Shown: positions 34,445 through 43,313, counted from the first letter of the stretch. The stretch is DNA of 64,000 bases from Dyadobacter frigoris (GCF_005280585.1 NZ_SZVO01000010.1:186001-250000); one strand, 5' to 3'. Notes: a model not told the origin generated them from the letters alone. Translations and numbers: made by a program.

Positions 34445-35021
34445 AAGTCAGGGTTTTGAGAAAAGAATCATTGAATTTCCGGGTTTGGGGATTTTTGGAA
34501 TTGATATGTTTCAGAATCAAATCGCACAAATCTCTCGTACTTTCTTCGATTGTTTTCTCCGAAGTATTAATATAAAGATCGGGCTTATCGGGCTTTTCAA
34601 ACATATCATTTATGCCGGTAAGATTCCTGATTTTCTGCGGATCATCATCAGCCAGAAGTGTTCTTTTGTACAAACCTTTGGTATCGCGCTGATACAAAAC
34701 TTCAATAGGACAATCAATAAAAATGGTTTTAACATTAGGATATTCCCGGATCAATTCCGCTCTTGTTTCCTCATAAGGATTGATTACGCTCATGATGGCC
34801 ACAATTCCCTGAGCCGAAAACCGGCTTGCAATGAAACCAAGTCTCCTGATATTTTCCTGCCTGTCGGCCTTCGAAAAACCCAGATCTTTACAAAGTTTAC
34901 TCCGGTAAACGTCTCCGTCAATGATCTCAGCCCGTATCCCGTTTTCCAGAAGCTGGTTCTTCGTATTTTCTGCAAGGGTTGTCTTACCTGCTCCTGATAA
35001 ACCGCAAAATTGAATGATCAT
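34434..35021 (-). CDS. cysC: Adenylylsulfate (APS) kinase
   Basis: A 195-residue kinase that phosphorylates adenosine 5'-phosphosulfate to PAPS. Walker A is GLSGAGKTT (residues 7-15), with the family segments IDGDVYRSKLCKDLGFSKADR and ENIRRLGFIASRFSAQGIVA. The lid helix region includes RDTKGLYKRTL. The C terminus runs past the normal APS kinase end by about 15 residues. It is the first gene of a two-gene operon with a sulfotransferase. No cysD/cysN ATP sulfurylase genes are nearby, so APS must come from elsewhere. Confidence 0.92.
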   Translation of the reverse strand: MIIQFCGLSGAGKTTLAENTKNQLLENGIRAEIIDGDVYRSKLCKDLGFSKADRQENIRRLGFIASRFSAQGIVAIMSVINPYEETRAELIREYPNVKTIFIDCPIEVLYQRDTKGLYKRTLLADDDPQKIRNLTGINDMFEKPDKPDLYINTSEKTIEESTRDLCDLILKHINSKNPQTRKFNDSFLKTLTYAK

Positions 35022-35406
35022 AAGTCTGCTATTTTATTTCGGGGATGTGCTAACAAAATTTAAAAGTATTCCCAAAGGCGTTTTATACTAATGAGCTATA
35101 CAAAAATCGTGCAACCCAAAATTTACAATTTCATAATAACCTCTTCTTATTAATACTCTTAAAAATACCAGGTTGTTGCATTAATTTTCCATTAAGAAAG
35201 CGAAAAGTAACCATTATTAACTTAAAAACAGGAATGTAATTGTTAGTAATATACAACATAAATTTTTCAGTTACTTAACCATTAGCCTGGGGATAAACTG
35301 ATTATGGTCATATTCCCGGCATACTTCTATCATTTCGGTACGGATGCAAATGGATGAATTTTACATCACAAAACGGATTTCAAAATCATGATTCGATTTT
35401 GAAAAA
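35022..35406 (+). promoter_or_regulatory. Divergent region between cysC and the CoA-transferase gene
   Basis: This 385-base AT-rich gap holds the promoters of both neighbours. A perfect 10-bp inverted repeat (TTTCAAAATC 35378-35387, GATTTTGAAA 35395-35404, 7-nt spacer) ends two bases before the ATG at 35407. Nothing else was recognised. Confidence 0.5.
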
Positions 35407-36765
35407 ATGGAAAAACGACATAAAAAAACACAAGTTATGAAAACGCCAACATACGTTTCAGCTGATGAAGCGGTCAAACATATCAAATCAGGAAACCGGG
35501 TTTTTATTCACGGAAGTGCCGCTACTCCGGTGCATCTTGTAGAGGCGCTGCAACACCGCCACTGGGAGTTGAAAAACGTCGAATTTATCAGCATTACAAC
35601 TTTGGGAGATATTGATTTCAACAATCCTGTTCACCATAGTAGCTTCTTCTATAATTCCCTTTTTGTTTCGGCCAATACGCGTGCTGTGGTCAATAGTGAT
35701 TATGGAGACTATGTTCCGATTTTTTTAAGCCAGATACCACAGCTTATCAAAAATGGAAAACTGCCGGTTGACGTGGCCCTGATTCAAGTTTCCCCGCCTG
35801 ACGCACATGGCTTTTGCTCACTTGGAACTTCGGTCGATATTGCCCGAGCAGTTGTGGATACGGCCAAATATATCATTGCCCAGGTAAATCCGAATATGCC
35901 GAGAACGCACGGCGATGGATTTGTTCACATCAGTAAAATAAATGACCTGGTTTGGCATGAATCCTGGTTACCGGAAGTAGATTATTCACTCAACGTTAAA
36001 AATGCCACCGTCCAGATCGGAAAAAATATTGCTTCTCTAATCGAGGATGGTGCCACTTTGCAGGTTGGCATTGGTGCGATTCCTGACCAGGTTTTGAAAA
36101 ATCTGAACCACCTCAAAAATCTGGGACTGCACACCGAAATGTTGTCTGATGGGGTAATTCCTTTGATTGAAAGCGGAATCATCGATAACAGTCTTAAAAA
36201 GCTGAACCGCGGAAAATCGGTGACGTCCTTTATGTTAGGCACAAAAAAATTGTATGATTTTGTAAATGATAATCCTGCCATCCGCGTAATGGATATTGGC
36301 TATGTAAATGACACAAGCATTATCCGTCAAAATCAAAAAGTCACAGCCATTAATTCAGCATTGGAACTGGATTTAACAGGACAGGTTTGCGCAGATTCAC
36401 TAGGAACATATCAATATTCCGGTATTGGCGGACAAATGGATTTCATTCACGGCGCATCACTTTCGGAAGGTGGAAAACCGATTATTGCATTACCGTCCAT
36501 AACATCATCAGGGGCTTCCAGAATTGTCCCTTTTCTAAAAGAAGGTGCAGGCGTTGTAACGACCCGGGGCCACATTCACTGGGTTGTAACAGAATTCGGG
36601 ATTGTAGATTTATTTGGGAAAAGTCTGAAACAAAGAGCGAGAGCACTGATCAGCATCGCACATCCAAGCCATCGGGAATCTTTGGAACAGGCATTTTGCG
36701 AGCGTTTCGGAAGTTACAATCGTCCTGCCATGACCGGAATTTCTGAAAGGGTTTTTCACGGGTAG
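35407..36765 (+). CDS. Acetyl-CoA hydrolase/CoA-transferase family protein
   Basis: A 452-residue enzyme of the acetate/4-hydroxybutyrate CoA-transferase family. Two Rossmann-like halves are typical: the N-terminal IFIHGSAATPVHL region and the C-terminal GIGGQMDFIHGASLSEGGK. The catalytic Glu that forms the thioester is in ALELDLTGQVCADS (Glu320), and the GVVTTRGHIHWVVTEFGI stretch follows. It exchanges CoA between an acyl-CoA and a free acid, or hydrolyses acetyl-CoA. The start at 35407 encodes nine residues before MKTPTYVSADEAV, so ATG 35437 is an equally good start. A hairpin lies at the 5' end. Confidence 0.87.
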   Translation: MEKRHKKTQVMKTPTYVSADEAVKHIKSGNRVFIHGSAATPVHLVEALQHRHWELKNVEFISITTLGDIDFNNPVHHSSFFYNSLFVSANTRAVVNSDYGDYVPIFLSQIPQLIKNGKLPVDVALIQVSPPDAHGFCSLGTSVDIARAVVDTAKYIIAQVNPNMPRTHGDGFVHISKINDLVWHESWLPEVDYSLNVKNATVQIGKNIASLIEDGATLQVGIGAIPDQVLKNLNHLKNLGLHTEMLSDGVIPLIESGIIDNSLKKLNRGKSVTSFMLGTKKLYDFVNDNPAIRVMDIGYVNDTSIIRQNQKVTAINSALELDLTGQVCADSLGTYQYSGIGGQMDFIHGASLSEGGKPIIALPSITSSGASRIVPFLKEGAGVVTTRGHIHWVVTEFGIVDLFGKSLKQRARALISIAHPSHRESLEQAFCERFGSYNRPAMTGISERVFHG

Positions 36766-36775
36766 TTTTTTAACC

Positions 36776-36833
36776 GCAATGGGCGCAATAGAATTACGCA
36801 ATGGATGCAATAGAATTTTGTCCATTGCGTAAT
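36776..36833. repeat. Tandem 22-mer with overlapping 13-bp palindrome
   Basis: Two 22-nt copies (36776-36797 and 36798-36819) begin GCAATGG. The second overlaps a perfect inverted repeat ATTACGCAATGGA / TCCATTGCGTAAT with a 15-nt loop. It lies between convergent genes but lacks a T-run, so it is not a standard terminator. Confidence 0.75.
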
Positions 36834-36855
36834 TGGCTTCTTGATAGAAATAATT

Positions 36856-37380
36856 TTATTTGCTTACAGTTTTTCTTTTCAAAATCAGCGCGCAGATTAA
36901 TGAAACAATTAACCCTACCGGGAGAATTTCGGTATAGGTTAATAAAATTACAAATAATGGATTTTTATACATTTCCTTATAACCGTTCATTTCAGCCACT
37001 GTTTTATTTATTTCGGTTAACGTACTACCCTCCTCTCTTACTTTTTTGATCATGGCCGCCGAATATTTATCCATAAAATCCGGAACAAATAAATAATAAT
37101 CGACCAGCCAGACAAGGACATAAATCGTTGAAGCGATCAACGAAATGTACAACCCGATTTTAAAAGCTTTTCCAAAAGTTACAGTACCGCCATTGAATTT
37201 ATCCCTGAAATTTTTCACCGCAACATAAATCAGAGAAAAAGCAAGGATCATAGATACATAACCTACAACCATGCTGCCTTCGAAGTCTCCGCTTGTATAA
37301 CAAAGGCTCGTTGAGGTTACCGTCATGATCGAAACAATGGCCCCTGCAATTAATCCGCAAACAATAATATTCCGTTTCAT
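36856..37380 (-). CDS. DUF4199-domain membrane protein
   Basis: A 174-residue protein with four predicted transmembrane helices, at about 5-25, 40-57, 76-97 and 143-166. A charged loop (DKYSAAMIKKVREEGSTLTEINKT) sits between helix 3 and helix 4. DUF4199 proteins are widespread in Bacteroidota and have no established function. It is preceded by a membrane LuxR-type regulator 117 bases upstream on the same strand, a pairing I regard as recurrent in this phylum; the regulator may respond to or control it. Confidence 0.85.
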   Translation of the reverse strand: MKRNIIVCGLIAGAIVSIMTVTSTSLCYTSGDFEGSMVVGYVSMILAFSLIYVAVKNFRDKFNGGTVTFGKAFKIGLYISLIASTIYVLVWLVDYYLFVPDFMDKYSAAMIKKVREEGSTLTEINKTVAEMNGYKEMYKNPLFVILLTYTEILPVGLIVSLICALILKRKTVSK

Positions 37381-37497
37381 TTATTCAAATATTTTGAGAT
37401 GTGACATGCTGCAAAGGTGATAATCTTTGTATTTTTTCAATTCATACTTTTGAGTGATTTTGCCCGATAAACGACATTTTCACACGAAAGTATGATT

Positions 37498-37974
37498 TCA
37501 TTTTTCAATGATATTCAGCCTCTTGGCTTTATCCGTAGCCTGAGTCCGGCTCTTTACTTCCATTTTCCCAAATAGATTTGAAGAATGCGTTTTGATTGTA
37601 TTCAGGGAAACAAATAAATGATCAGCAATTTCCTGATTACTAAAACCTGCTGAAATTAGTTGTAAAACTTCCAGTTCACGTTTGCTGATCCCAAGTTTTT
37701 CTATCTCCTTCTCATTTGAAAAAAAAGTATTTTCTGATTGGGTAAAAACTTCCTTTTCAACAACGATTGTTTTGGGGCTGGTTAATTTGAGTGCCAGCCA
37801 TATTCCCAAACTTGTGAACAGAATTGCAATAGCAGCGATATAAATTTCAAGAGCGTAATTAATAATGACAAAGCGAATTTCCAGCCATTTTAACAAAAAC
37901 AGTAGTATCGCCAAGGAAAAACCATAGCTTATCACATGCTTATGTTTTGAAAAGAAATTCACCGCTCCCGTCAT
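37498..37974 (-). CDS. Membrane-anchored LuxR-type transcription regulator
   Basis: A 158-residue protein. Two N-terminal transmembrane helices (about 10-29 and 36-57) are followed by a short linker and a C-terminal LuxR/NarL-type HTH domain (about 88-158) with LGISKRELEVLQLISAGFSNQEIADHLFVSLNTIKTH. There is no receiver or ligand domain, so the signal would enter through the membrane helices. It probably controls the DUF4199 gene directly downstream. Start at the only good ATG, 37974. Confidence 0.85.
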   Translation of the reverse strand: MTGAVNFFSKHKHVISYGFSLAILLFLLKWLEIRFVIINYALEIYIAAIAILFTSLGIWLALKLTSPKTIVVEKEVFTQSENTFFSNEKEIEKLGISKRELEVLQLISAGFSNQEIADHLFVSLNTIKTHSSNLFGKMEVKSRTQATDKAKRLNIIEK

Positions 37975-38165
37975 TTTGTTTTTAATTTTATTCTACCAAA
38001 AAAAAATATTTTGACGCTGGTAAGTCATTGAGCCGTTAAATAATAATTCAAAATGATGAAAAGTAAAACTTGTTATGATTTTGTGAGTATTGTGTCTCTT
38101 CCACCTACTTTTTCCTATATACGACAAATCTATTTCTTTCAATTAGCAGTCAACATAGATATAAA

Positions 38166-39353
38166 ATGAGCATACTAAAAACCGTTTCCATTTTTACTTA
38201 TACAATTTTTTCGATCACAACGCTTTCATTGGCACAGCAGGCAAATGTAAACCTGGATTGGAATCCGCAGAAAAATACGCAAAATCTTGTTCCTTATGGT
38301 GGTAATGTTGTATCTCCGGATGTTCGGGATGATCATACAATTACTTTTCGTCTAAAAGCACCAGATGCCCACGAAGTAATGTTAACCGGCGGACCGATAT
38401 TGCTCGCACTTGGCGTAAAAGATCCTGTTCCTTTCAAAAAAGGCGATAACGGGATTTGGTCGATAACGGTGGGCCCGGTAAAACCGAATATTTATGTCTA
38501 CCGTTTTCTGCTTGACGGCGTTGCCATTGTTGATCCAAATAATACGATAACCGGTGCCTCGAATCAGCCGGGATACAGCAGCGTAGTAGTTCATGGAAAT
38601 GGCCCAGCTTTCTATGATGCCAAAAATGTTGCCCATGGAAGTGTAACCAGAAATATTTATCATTCGAATGTACTGGACGGAGAACGGGAAATCTTTGTTT
38701 ACACGCCGCCAGGATATGATCCGAAGAAAAAATATCCGGTTTTATATTTACTGGGCGGCAGTGGTGAGCTAGCTTCGGGCTGGATGCTGGATGGACGTGC
38801 CAACTTTATTGCCGATAATCTTCTGGCAGAAGGCAAAATAGCTCCGATGATTATTGCCATGCCAAACAATCAGGTTTTACACCGAAACGATCCCAATCAC
38901 ATAGAAAAAACTTATGTACTTTTTGAGAAAGAACTCAGGTCACAAATCGTGCCTTTTGTAGATAAAAATTACAGCACCATTCAGGATAGAAAAAGCAGAG
39001 CTATTTCCGGACTTTCCATGGGCGGGCGTCATACGCAAGTTGTTGGTATGAATGACCTGGATATTTTCAGTTCTTTCGGAATTTTAAGTGCCGGTGATCT
39101 GGAAACGGAAAAGATGAATGCTGCTTTTTTCAATGATCCAAAAGTGAAAGAAAAAGTTGATTATTTATTGATAGGACACGGGAGCGCAGAAGTTGATTTT
39201 GTAGGAAAACGATCAGCAGCAACGCATGAAGCTCTGGAAAAACACGGCATTAAACATGAATACTTCATCGGCGGCGACGGTGCGCACGACTGGGGAACCT
39301 GGCGGATGCTGCTGAACGATAAGTTGCTGCCGAATTTGTGGAAGAAGAAATAA
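38166..39353 (+). CDS. Exported esterase, enterochelin esterase/feruloyl-esterase type
   Basis: A 395-residue secreted alpha/beta-hydrolase. A signal peptide ends SLAQQ near residue 24. An N-terminal beta-sandwich (about 45-135) resembles the carbohydrate-binding or early Ig-like part of enterochelin esterases. The catalytic domain begins at about residue 165. The nucleophile elbow is SGLSMGG with Ser284, and the His is in GAHDWGTWR (His374). The YPVLYLLGGSGE segment forms the oxyanion region. It probably cleaves an ester linkage in a sugar, cinnamate or siderophore substrate. It stands alone. Confidence 0.85.
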   Translation: MSILKTVSIFTYTIFSITTLSLAQQANVNLDWNPQKNTQNLVPYGGNVVSPDVRDDHTITFRLKAPDAHEVMLTGGPILLALGVKDPVPFKKGDNGIWSITVGPVKPNIYVYRFLLDGVAIVDPNNTITGASNQPGYSSVVVHGNGPAFYDAKNVAHGSVTRNIYHSNVLDGEREIFVYTPPGYDPKKKYPVLYLLGGSGELASGWMLDGRANFIADNLLAEGKIAPMIIAMPNNQVLHRNDPNHIEKTYVLFEKELRSQIVPFVDKNYSTIQDRKSRAISGLSMGGRHTQVVGMNDLDIFSSFGILSAGDLETEKMNAAFFNDPKVKEKVDYLLIGHGSAEVDFVGKRSAATHEALEKHGIKHEYFIGGDGAHDWGTWRMLLNDKLLPNLWKKK

Positions 39354-39354
39354 A

Positions 39355-39663
39355 TTATTTTTCCATCTTGCTCAAAATCGTATAATCAACATAAAATGTT
39401 CCGAAAGGAATAACACAGGCAAGCAAAACTTTCCAAGTTGTTTCCTGAAATTTCCAGTTGTATTCCACGCCAACACTGATCGTATTAATTACAAAAAACA
39501 GAAATAACATACCATGAATCGGGCCCATCGTTTTAACCAGTGACGGATCGTGATACGCATATTTTAACGGGACGGCTAATAGAACTAATACTAGTAAAGA
39601 CAATCCTTCAAGCAAAGCCACCAACCTCAGCCTGCCGACTTTTGTTTTCAAAAACTTCATCAT
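39355..39663 (-). CDS. DUF3817-domain membrane protein
   Basis: A 102-residue inner-membrane protein with three predicted helices, and the DUF3817 features RLRLVALLEGLSLLVLV, KTMGPIHGMLFLFFVI and IPFGTFYVDYTIL. The frame extends upstream, but an ATG at 39663 (MMKFLKTKVGR) overlaps nothing and starts 2 bases after the neighbouring stop. It is the second gene of a pair with the cytochrome-b-like protein, so they are probably co-transcribed. Function unknown. Confidence 0.8.
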   Translation of the reverse strand: MMKFLKTKVGRLRLVALLEGLSLLVLVLLAVPLKYAYHDPSLVKTMGPIHGMLFLFFVINTISVGVEYNWKFQETTWKVLLACVIPFGTFYVDYTILSKMEK

Positions 39664-39665
39664 AA

Positions 39666-40130
39666 TTAAAAAGATCGTAAATACGGCCGGTTGGCCAAAG
39701 GTGAAAAAGGCCATGGAATAGCCATGAAAATGATTAAAAGCGCAATCGCAAAATAAACGGTCATCGTCCTGAACTTATCTTCATCCGTTTCCTGACGTTT
39801 GGCTGCCGACGAACCAATGGTGATCAGAATGATGGAAATGGTCATCAACGTAATGTGGATCATCCCAAAAAACATAAAATCAAATTGTTTGATCGCCTCA
39901 TGGTAATGTGACCGAAAATAAGCAATGAACGGACTGTTGAAATACAACAAGTATCCAATCGTGAGCTGGACATGAGAAATGGTCGCGATAATATGCCTGA
40001 CGCTATCATCAGATTTTGAAAACGATAATTTCCCGCTCCGTCCGCGTATTCCTCTAAAAATCGCATAAAGCAAACTTAACAAAACAAGCCATCTGAATAT
40101 TGAGTGAAAGAATAGTAAATAAGAATACAT
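39666..40130 (-). CDS. Small membrane protein, family annotated as cytochrome b
   Basis: A 154-residue protein with four predicted helices. The opening MYSYLLFFHSIFRWLVLLSL, HVQLTIGYLLYF, HITLMTISIILITIGSS and the closing IIFMAIPWPFSPL match a Bacteroidota family often labelled cytochrome B. Conserved His residues are in HSIFRW and HVQL, which could be haem ligands. I saw no haem-c motif. ATG 40130 is preferred over a TTG at 40154. Directly upstream of the DUF3817 gene. Confidence 0.72.
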   Translation of the reverse strand: MYSYLLFFHSIFRWLVLLSLLYAIFRGIRGRSGKLSFSKSDDSVRHIIATISHVQLTIGYLLYFNSPFIAYFRSHYHEAIKQFDFMFFGMIHITLMTISIILITIGSSAAKRQETDEDKFRTMTVYFAIALLIIFMAIPWPFSPLANRPYLRSF

Positions 40131-40200
40131 CGGAATAGAAATTTGATACCGCAAAGGTCAAATTAAACTTAAATGGAAGTTAGGACAGACACGAACATTT

Positions 40201-41115
40201 TTAGGATATTTCAATCATTTTGCGAAAATCTGACGGCGTCACACCTTCGTACTTTTTAAACAAACGGGTAAAATATGATTGATCCTCAAAACCAACTTCC
40301 TGAGCCACTTCACCGATCGGCAGATCAGATTGGCACAGTAAAACCTTGGCCTCTGCAATAATGGCTTCGTCAATCCATTTCGTTGGTGATTTTGAGGTGA
40401 CTGCTTTGACGGTTTTGTTCAGATGATTTGGTGAAATATTAAGAAGAAATGCATAGTCAGAGACCAGATGTTTATTTTTGATATTGGAAAAGACGAGCTC
40501 CTTGAACTTGTTTGCAATTGAAACAGAAGAAGCTTTTCCGGTACTTGCTAAGGGCTGATACGCGTTTTTGACTTCGCAAAACATCGCCAAAAGGTAAGAC
40601 TGAAAAATATCCTGATTGCTCAACCCATTCTGAACATATTCAAGAAGCAGCCTTTTCAAGATATGGTGAATAAATTCGGAAGTACCTGCATCAAAACTAA
40701 CCATCGGATTGCCCCAAACTCTTAAAAATTCAAACTCTTTCAAGGGATCTGTTTTTCCGAATTTCCCAATCAGCATGTCATTGTGCATCCCACAGATATA
40801 CCCTTTATTTACATCTCCGGTTTGGAAAGAAAACACTTGTCCGGCTGGAACAAAAAGCATTTCATCTTTTTTTATTTTATAAACTTCGCTACCAATTTTC
40901 ATCTCGGCTTCTCCTTCCGTGAGATATAAAACGCTGTGAATTGTTGATCGGGAAGCAGGCACATGATGCGTGACCAGCTGATACATTTCTTCTATCCGTG
41001 TGATGAAAAACTTATGCTCTTCAACCCGGACAATGTCTTTTAACTTGTCGGAAGGCATAAATTTCTTTGTAAATGACTTCGCATCGTAAAGTTTTATTTT
41101 ACCGAGACCTGACAT
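40201..41115 (-). CDS. AraC-family regulator divergent from the cytochrome P450
   Basis: A 304-residue regulator. The N-terminal cupin domain has STIHSVLYLTEGEAEMKIGSEVYKIKKDEMLFVPAGQVFSF. The C-terminal HTH pair has SDYAFLLNISPNHLNKTVKAVTSKSPTKWI and LPIGEVAQEVGFEDQSYFTRLFKKYEGVTPSDFRK. It is divergent from a cytochrome P450 gene across a 173-base gap, so it may control that gene. No operator pattern like the one at 31324 was recognised in the gap. Confidence 0.92.
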   Translation of the reverse strand: MSGLGKIKLYDAKSFTKKFMPSDKLKDIVRVEEHKFFITRIEEMYQLVTHHVPASRSTIHSVLYLTEGEAEMKIGSEVYKIKKDEMLFVPAGQVFSFQTGDVNKGYICGMHNDMLIGKFGKTDPLKEFEFLRVWGNPMVSFDAGTSEFIHHILKRLLLEYVQNGLSNQDIFQSYLLAMFCEVKNAYQPLASTGKASSVSIANKFKELVFSNIKNKHLVSDYAFLLNISPNHLNKTVKAVTSKSPTKWIDEAIIAEAKVLLCQSDLPIGEVAQEVGFEDQSYFTRLFKKYEGVTPSDFRKMIEIS

Positions 41116-41288
41116 AGTAAGCTGGTTAAAAGTATAGTGGTTCTTTTTTCATTTTCAATCATTATTTTGTGCGGACAATTTAGGAAGGAAAATTTTACTG
41201 ATTTCCTTTTAGTTTATATTTACTTTTATTACCGGTTCGGAGTTGAAACTTTTCTCCTGGTAACCGACACATAAAACGCAGCTTTTAC

Positions 41289-42614
41289 ATGTCCGAAATT
41301 CCTTTATTTAAAATTGCAAAATTCGATATACAGGCGCCTTTCATTTTTGCAAAAGATCCACTTCTTGCATTGCGCACAGGATTCGATACTTGCGGAGATA
41401 CTTTTCGAATCAAACTTTTCCGGGAATTTATAGTAAGCCGTGATCCTGCTTTTTTCAGGCATATTTTAGTATCCAATAATAAAAATTATAAAAAAGGAAG
41501 TTCTTCAAAAATGCTGAATCCTGTATTGGGAAACGGTTTGGTAACGAGTGAAGGAGAATTCTGGCTGCGTCAGCGCAGGTTGGTTCAACCCGCTTTTCAC
41601 CGGGAAAGATTACAGGAATTGTTTGTGACAATGGGCCAGATCACCTCTGATTTCCTGGACGAAATGGAAGCTTTTAAGGGAAAAGGCGCCGTCGATATTG
41701 ATGCCAAAATGATGGGAATAACGGCAGATATTGCTTTAAAAACCCTATTTGGTAATATTTCCAATGAAGACAAAATGCAGATCTTTCATCAGGTCAACCG
41801 AACGCAGCGTTATCTGGTGACTCGTGTCCGCCGTCCTTATCGAATTCCTTTGATGTATGTAAATGGAGAAAGAACACGATTTAAAACGGATCTGGCCTAT
41901 TTCAATAAACTGGTTTTTGAATTCATTCATGAAAGACATGGTGTGAAAGAAAAGCCTAATGATTTGCTCCAACTGCTTCTGGATAGTATTGATGAAGAAA
42001 CCGGGGCGCAAATGAATGATCAGCAAATCCGTGATGAAGCAATCACGATGTTTGCTGCCGGACATGAAACTTCTGCAACCGGCCTTAGCTGGTTACTTTT
42101 GGAACTGGCAAAACAACCTGAAATTGTTACAAAAATCCGTGAAGAAGCGAAAATATTCGATACTGTTCCGGGTTTTGAGCAATTAATGAAATTACCCTAT
42201 ACCCGACAAGTTGTGGAAGAAGGTCTCAGACTTTTCCCGCCTGCCTGGACCATGACACGCGAAGCATTGGAAGATGATGACGTTGAGGGACAGCTTATAC
42301 CAAAAGGGACTTCGGTTTTTATGTCTGTTTATGAACTGCACCGGAATCCAAATATCTGGAAAAATCCTCTGGTTTTTAATCCGGAAAATTTCAGTGCTGA
42401 AAATGTTAAAAACAGGGCAAAATACAATTATCTGCCCTTTGGTGCCGGTCCCCGTTTATGTATCGGACAACAGTTTGCGATGATGGAGATGCAGCTCATT
42501 CTGGCATCGATTGTAAAACGGTTTGACTTTGAAATTGATCCAAAACATAAAGTTGGAATTCATCCCCAGATTGTATTAAAATCAACAAACGGAATCAAAT
42601 TATTTATTAAATAA
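41289..42614 (+). CDS. Cytochrome P450
   Basis: A 441-residue cytosolic monooxygenase. The I-helix carries AAGHETSATG with the oxygen-activating Thr pattern, the K-helix EEGLRLFPPAW, and the haem-binding loop FGAGPRLCIGQQFA with axial Cys391. Substrates of related Bacteroidota enzymes are often fatty acids or steroids, but the substrate here is not shown. The ferredoxin and reductase are not adjacent. It is followed 33 bases later by a secreted cysteine hydrolase and may share its transcript. Confidence 0.93.
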   Translation: MSEIPLFKIAKFDIQAPFIFAKDPLLALRTGFDTCGDTFRIKLFREFIVSRDPAFFRHILVSNNKNYKKGSSSKMLNPVLGNGLVTSEGEFWLRQRRLVQPAFHRERLQELFVTMGQITSDFLDEMEAFKGKGAVDIDAKMMGITADIALKTLFGNISNEDKMQIFHQVNRTQRYLVTRVRRPYRIPLMYVNGERTRFKTDLAYFNKLVFEFIHERHGVKEKPNDLLQLLLDSIDEETGAQMNDQQIRDEAITMFAAGHETSATGLSWLLLELAKQPEIVTKIREEAKIFDTVPGFEQLMKLPYTRQVVEEGLRLFPPAWTMTREALEDDDVEGQLIPKGTSVFMSVYELHRNPNIWKNPLVFNPENFSAENVKNRAKYNYLPFGAGPRLCIGQQFAMMEMQLILASIVKRFDFEIDPKHKVGIHPQIVLKSTNGIKLFIK

Positions 42615-42647
42615 CAACCTCATTATAAATATCTTATTAAACAAAAC

Positions 42648-43280
42648 GTGAAAAAATTTCTCGCAATATCTTTCGTCTTATCTTTTTTATCAGAAATAAC
42701 ATTTGGACAAATACCGTCTGAAATCAAACTTAAAACAGGTGATTTCATATTTCAGGATCTTGACTGCGGGCCGCTTTGTGACGCCATTGAGCAGGTAACC
42801 ACAAGTTTTGGAGGCCGTCATTTCTCACACATTGGTCTGGTTTATGTTCAAAAAGACAGCATTTTTATTATTGAGGCCATCGGAAAAGATGTACAGCTAA
42901 CACCGCTAAAAATCTTCCTGAAACGAACACCAAATCCTATGCTTGTTGGGCGGGTAAAAAAACAATATGCATCAATAGCCAAAACGGCCGTAACATACGC
43001 ACTTGAAGAAAAGGGCGTGCCTTACGATGACGAATTTATTTATAACAACAAAAAATATTACTGCTCCGAGCTGATCTATGACGCTTTCAAAAAAGCCAAT
43101 GCCGGAAAGGATTTTTTCACACTTCAACCGATGACTTTCAAGCAGCCGGGAAGCGATCAATTCTTTCCTGTCTGGATACAATATTATGCAAAGCTCGGAA
43201 TCCCTATTCCGGAATCCGAACCTGGAATTAATCCTGGCGGAATTTCTACGTCACCTTATATTGAGATATTGAATCCATAA
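42648..43280 (+). CDS. Exported YiiX-like permuted papain-type cysteine hydrolase
   Basis: A 210-residue secreted protein. The start is a GTG at 42648, and there is no ATG in reach that keeps the signal peptide MKKFLAISFVLSFLSEITFGQ. In this family (YaeF/YiiX, NlpC/P60 superfamily) the order of catalytic residues is permuted: His61 in RHFSHIGLVY precedes Cys139 in YYCSELIYDAF. Such enzymes are amidases or esterases acting on lipids or peptides, and an activity on cell-wall or lipid substrates is possible. It follows the P450 gene, but a common pathway cannot be shown. Confidence 0.82.
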   Translation: MKKFLAISFVLSFLSEITFGQIPSEIKLKTGDFIFQDLDCGPLCDAIEQVTTSFGGRHFSHIGLVYVQKDSIFIIEAIGKDVQLTPLKIFLKRTPNPMLVGRVKKQYASIAKTAVTYALEEKGVPYDDEFIYNNKKYYCSELIYDAFKKANAGKDFFTLQPMTFKQPGSDQFFPVWIQYYAKLGIPIPESEPGINPGGISTSPYIEILNP

Positions 43281-43290
43281 GAAGGAGCGG

Positions 43291-43313
43291 TCGGCTGTCG
43301 GCAATCGGCTGTC
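43291..43313. repeat. Two direct copies of TCGGCTGTC
   Basis: TCGGCTGTC occurs at 43291-43299 and 43305-43313, a 14-bp period, just after the stop of the YiiX-like gene. A compositionally unusual GC-rich patch without obvious role. Confidence 0.6.

Noticed and set aside
34323..34997. 224-codon antisense frame over cysC and the sulfotransferase
   Set aside because: It is fully antisense to two well-recognised enzymes with clear motifs. The long frame is a shadow of their codon bias.
35022..35406. Riboswitch in the gap upstream of the CoA-transferase
   Set aside because: Only a simple hairpin was seen. No conserved riboswitch core was recognised.
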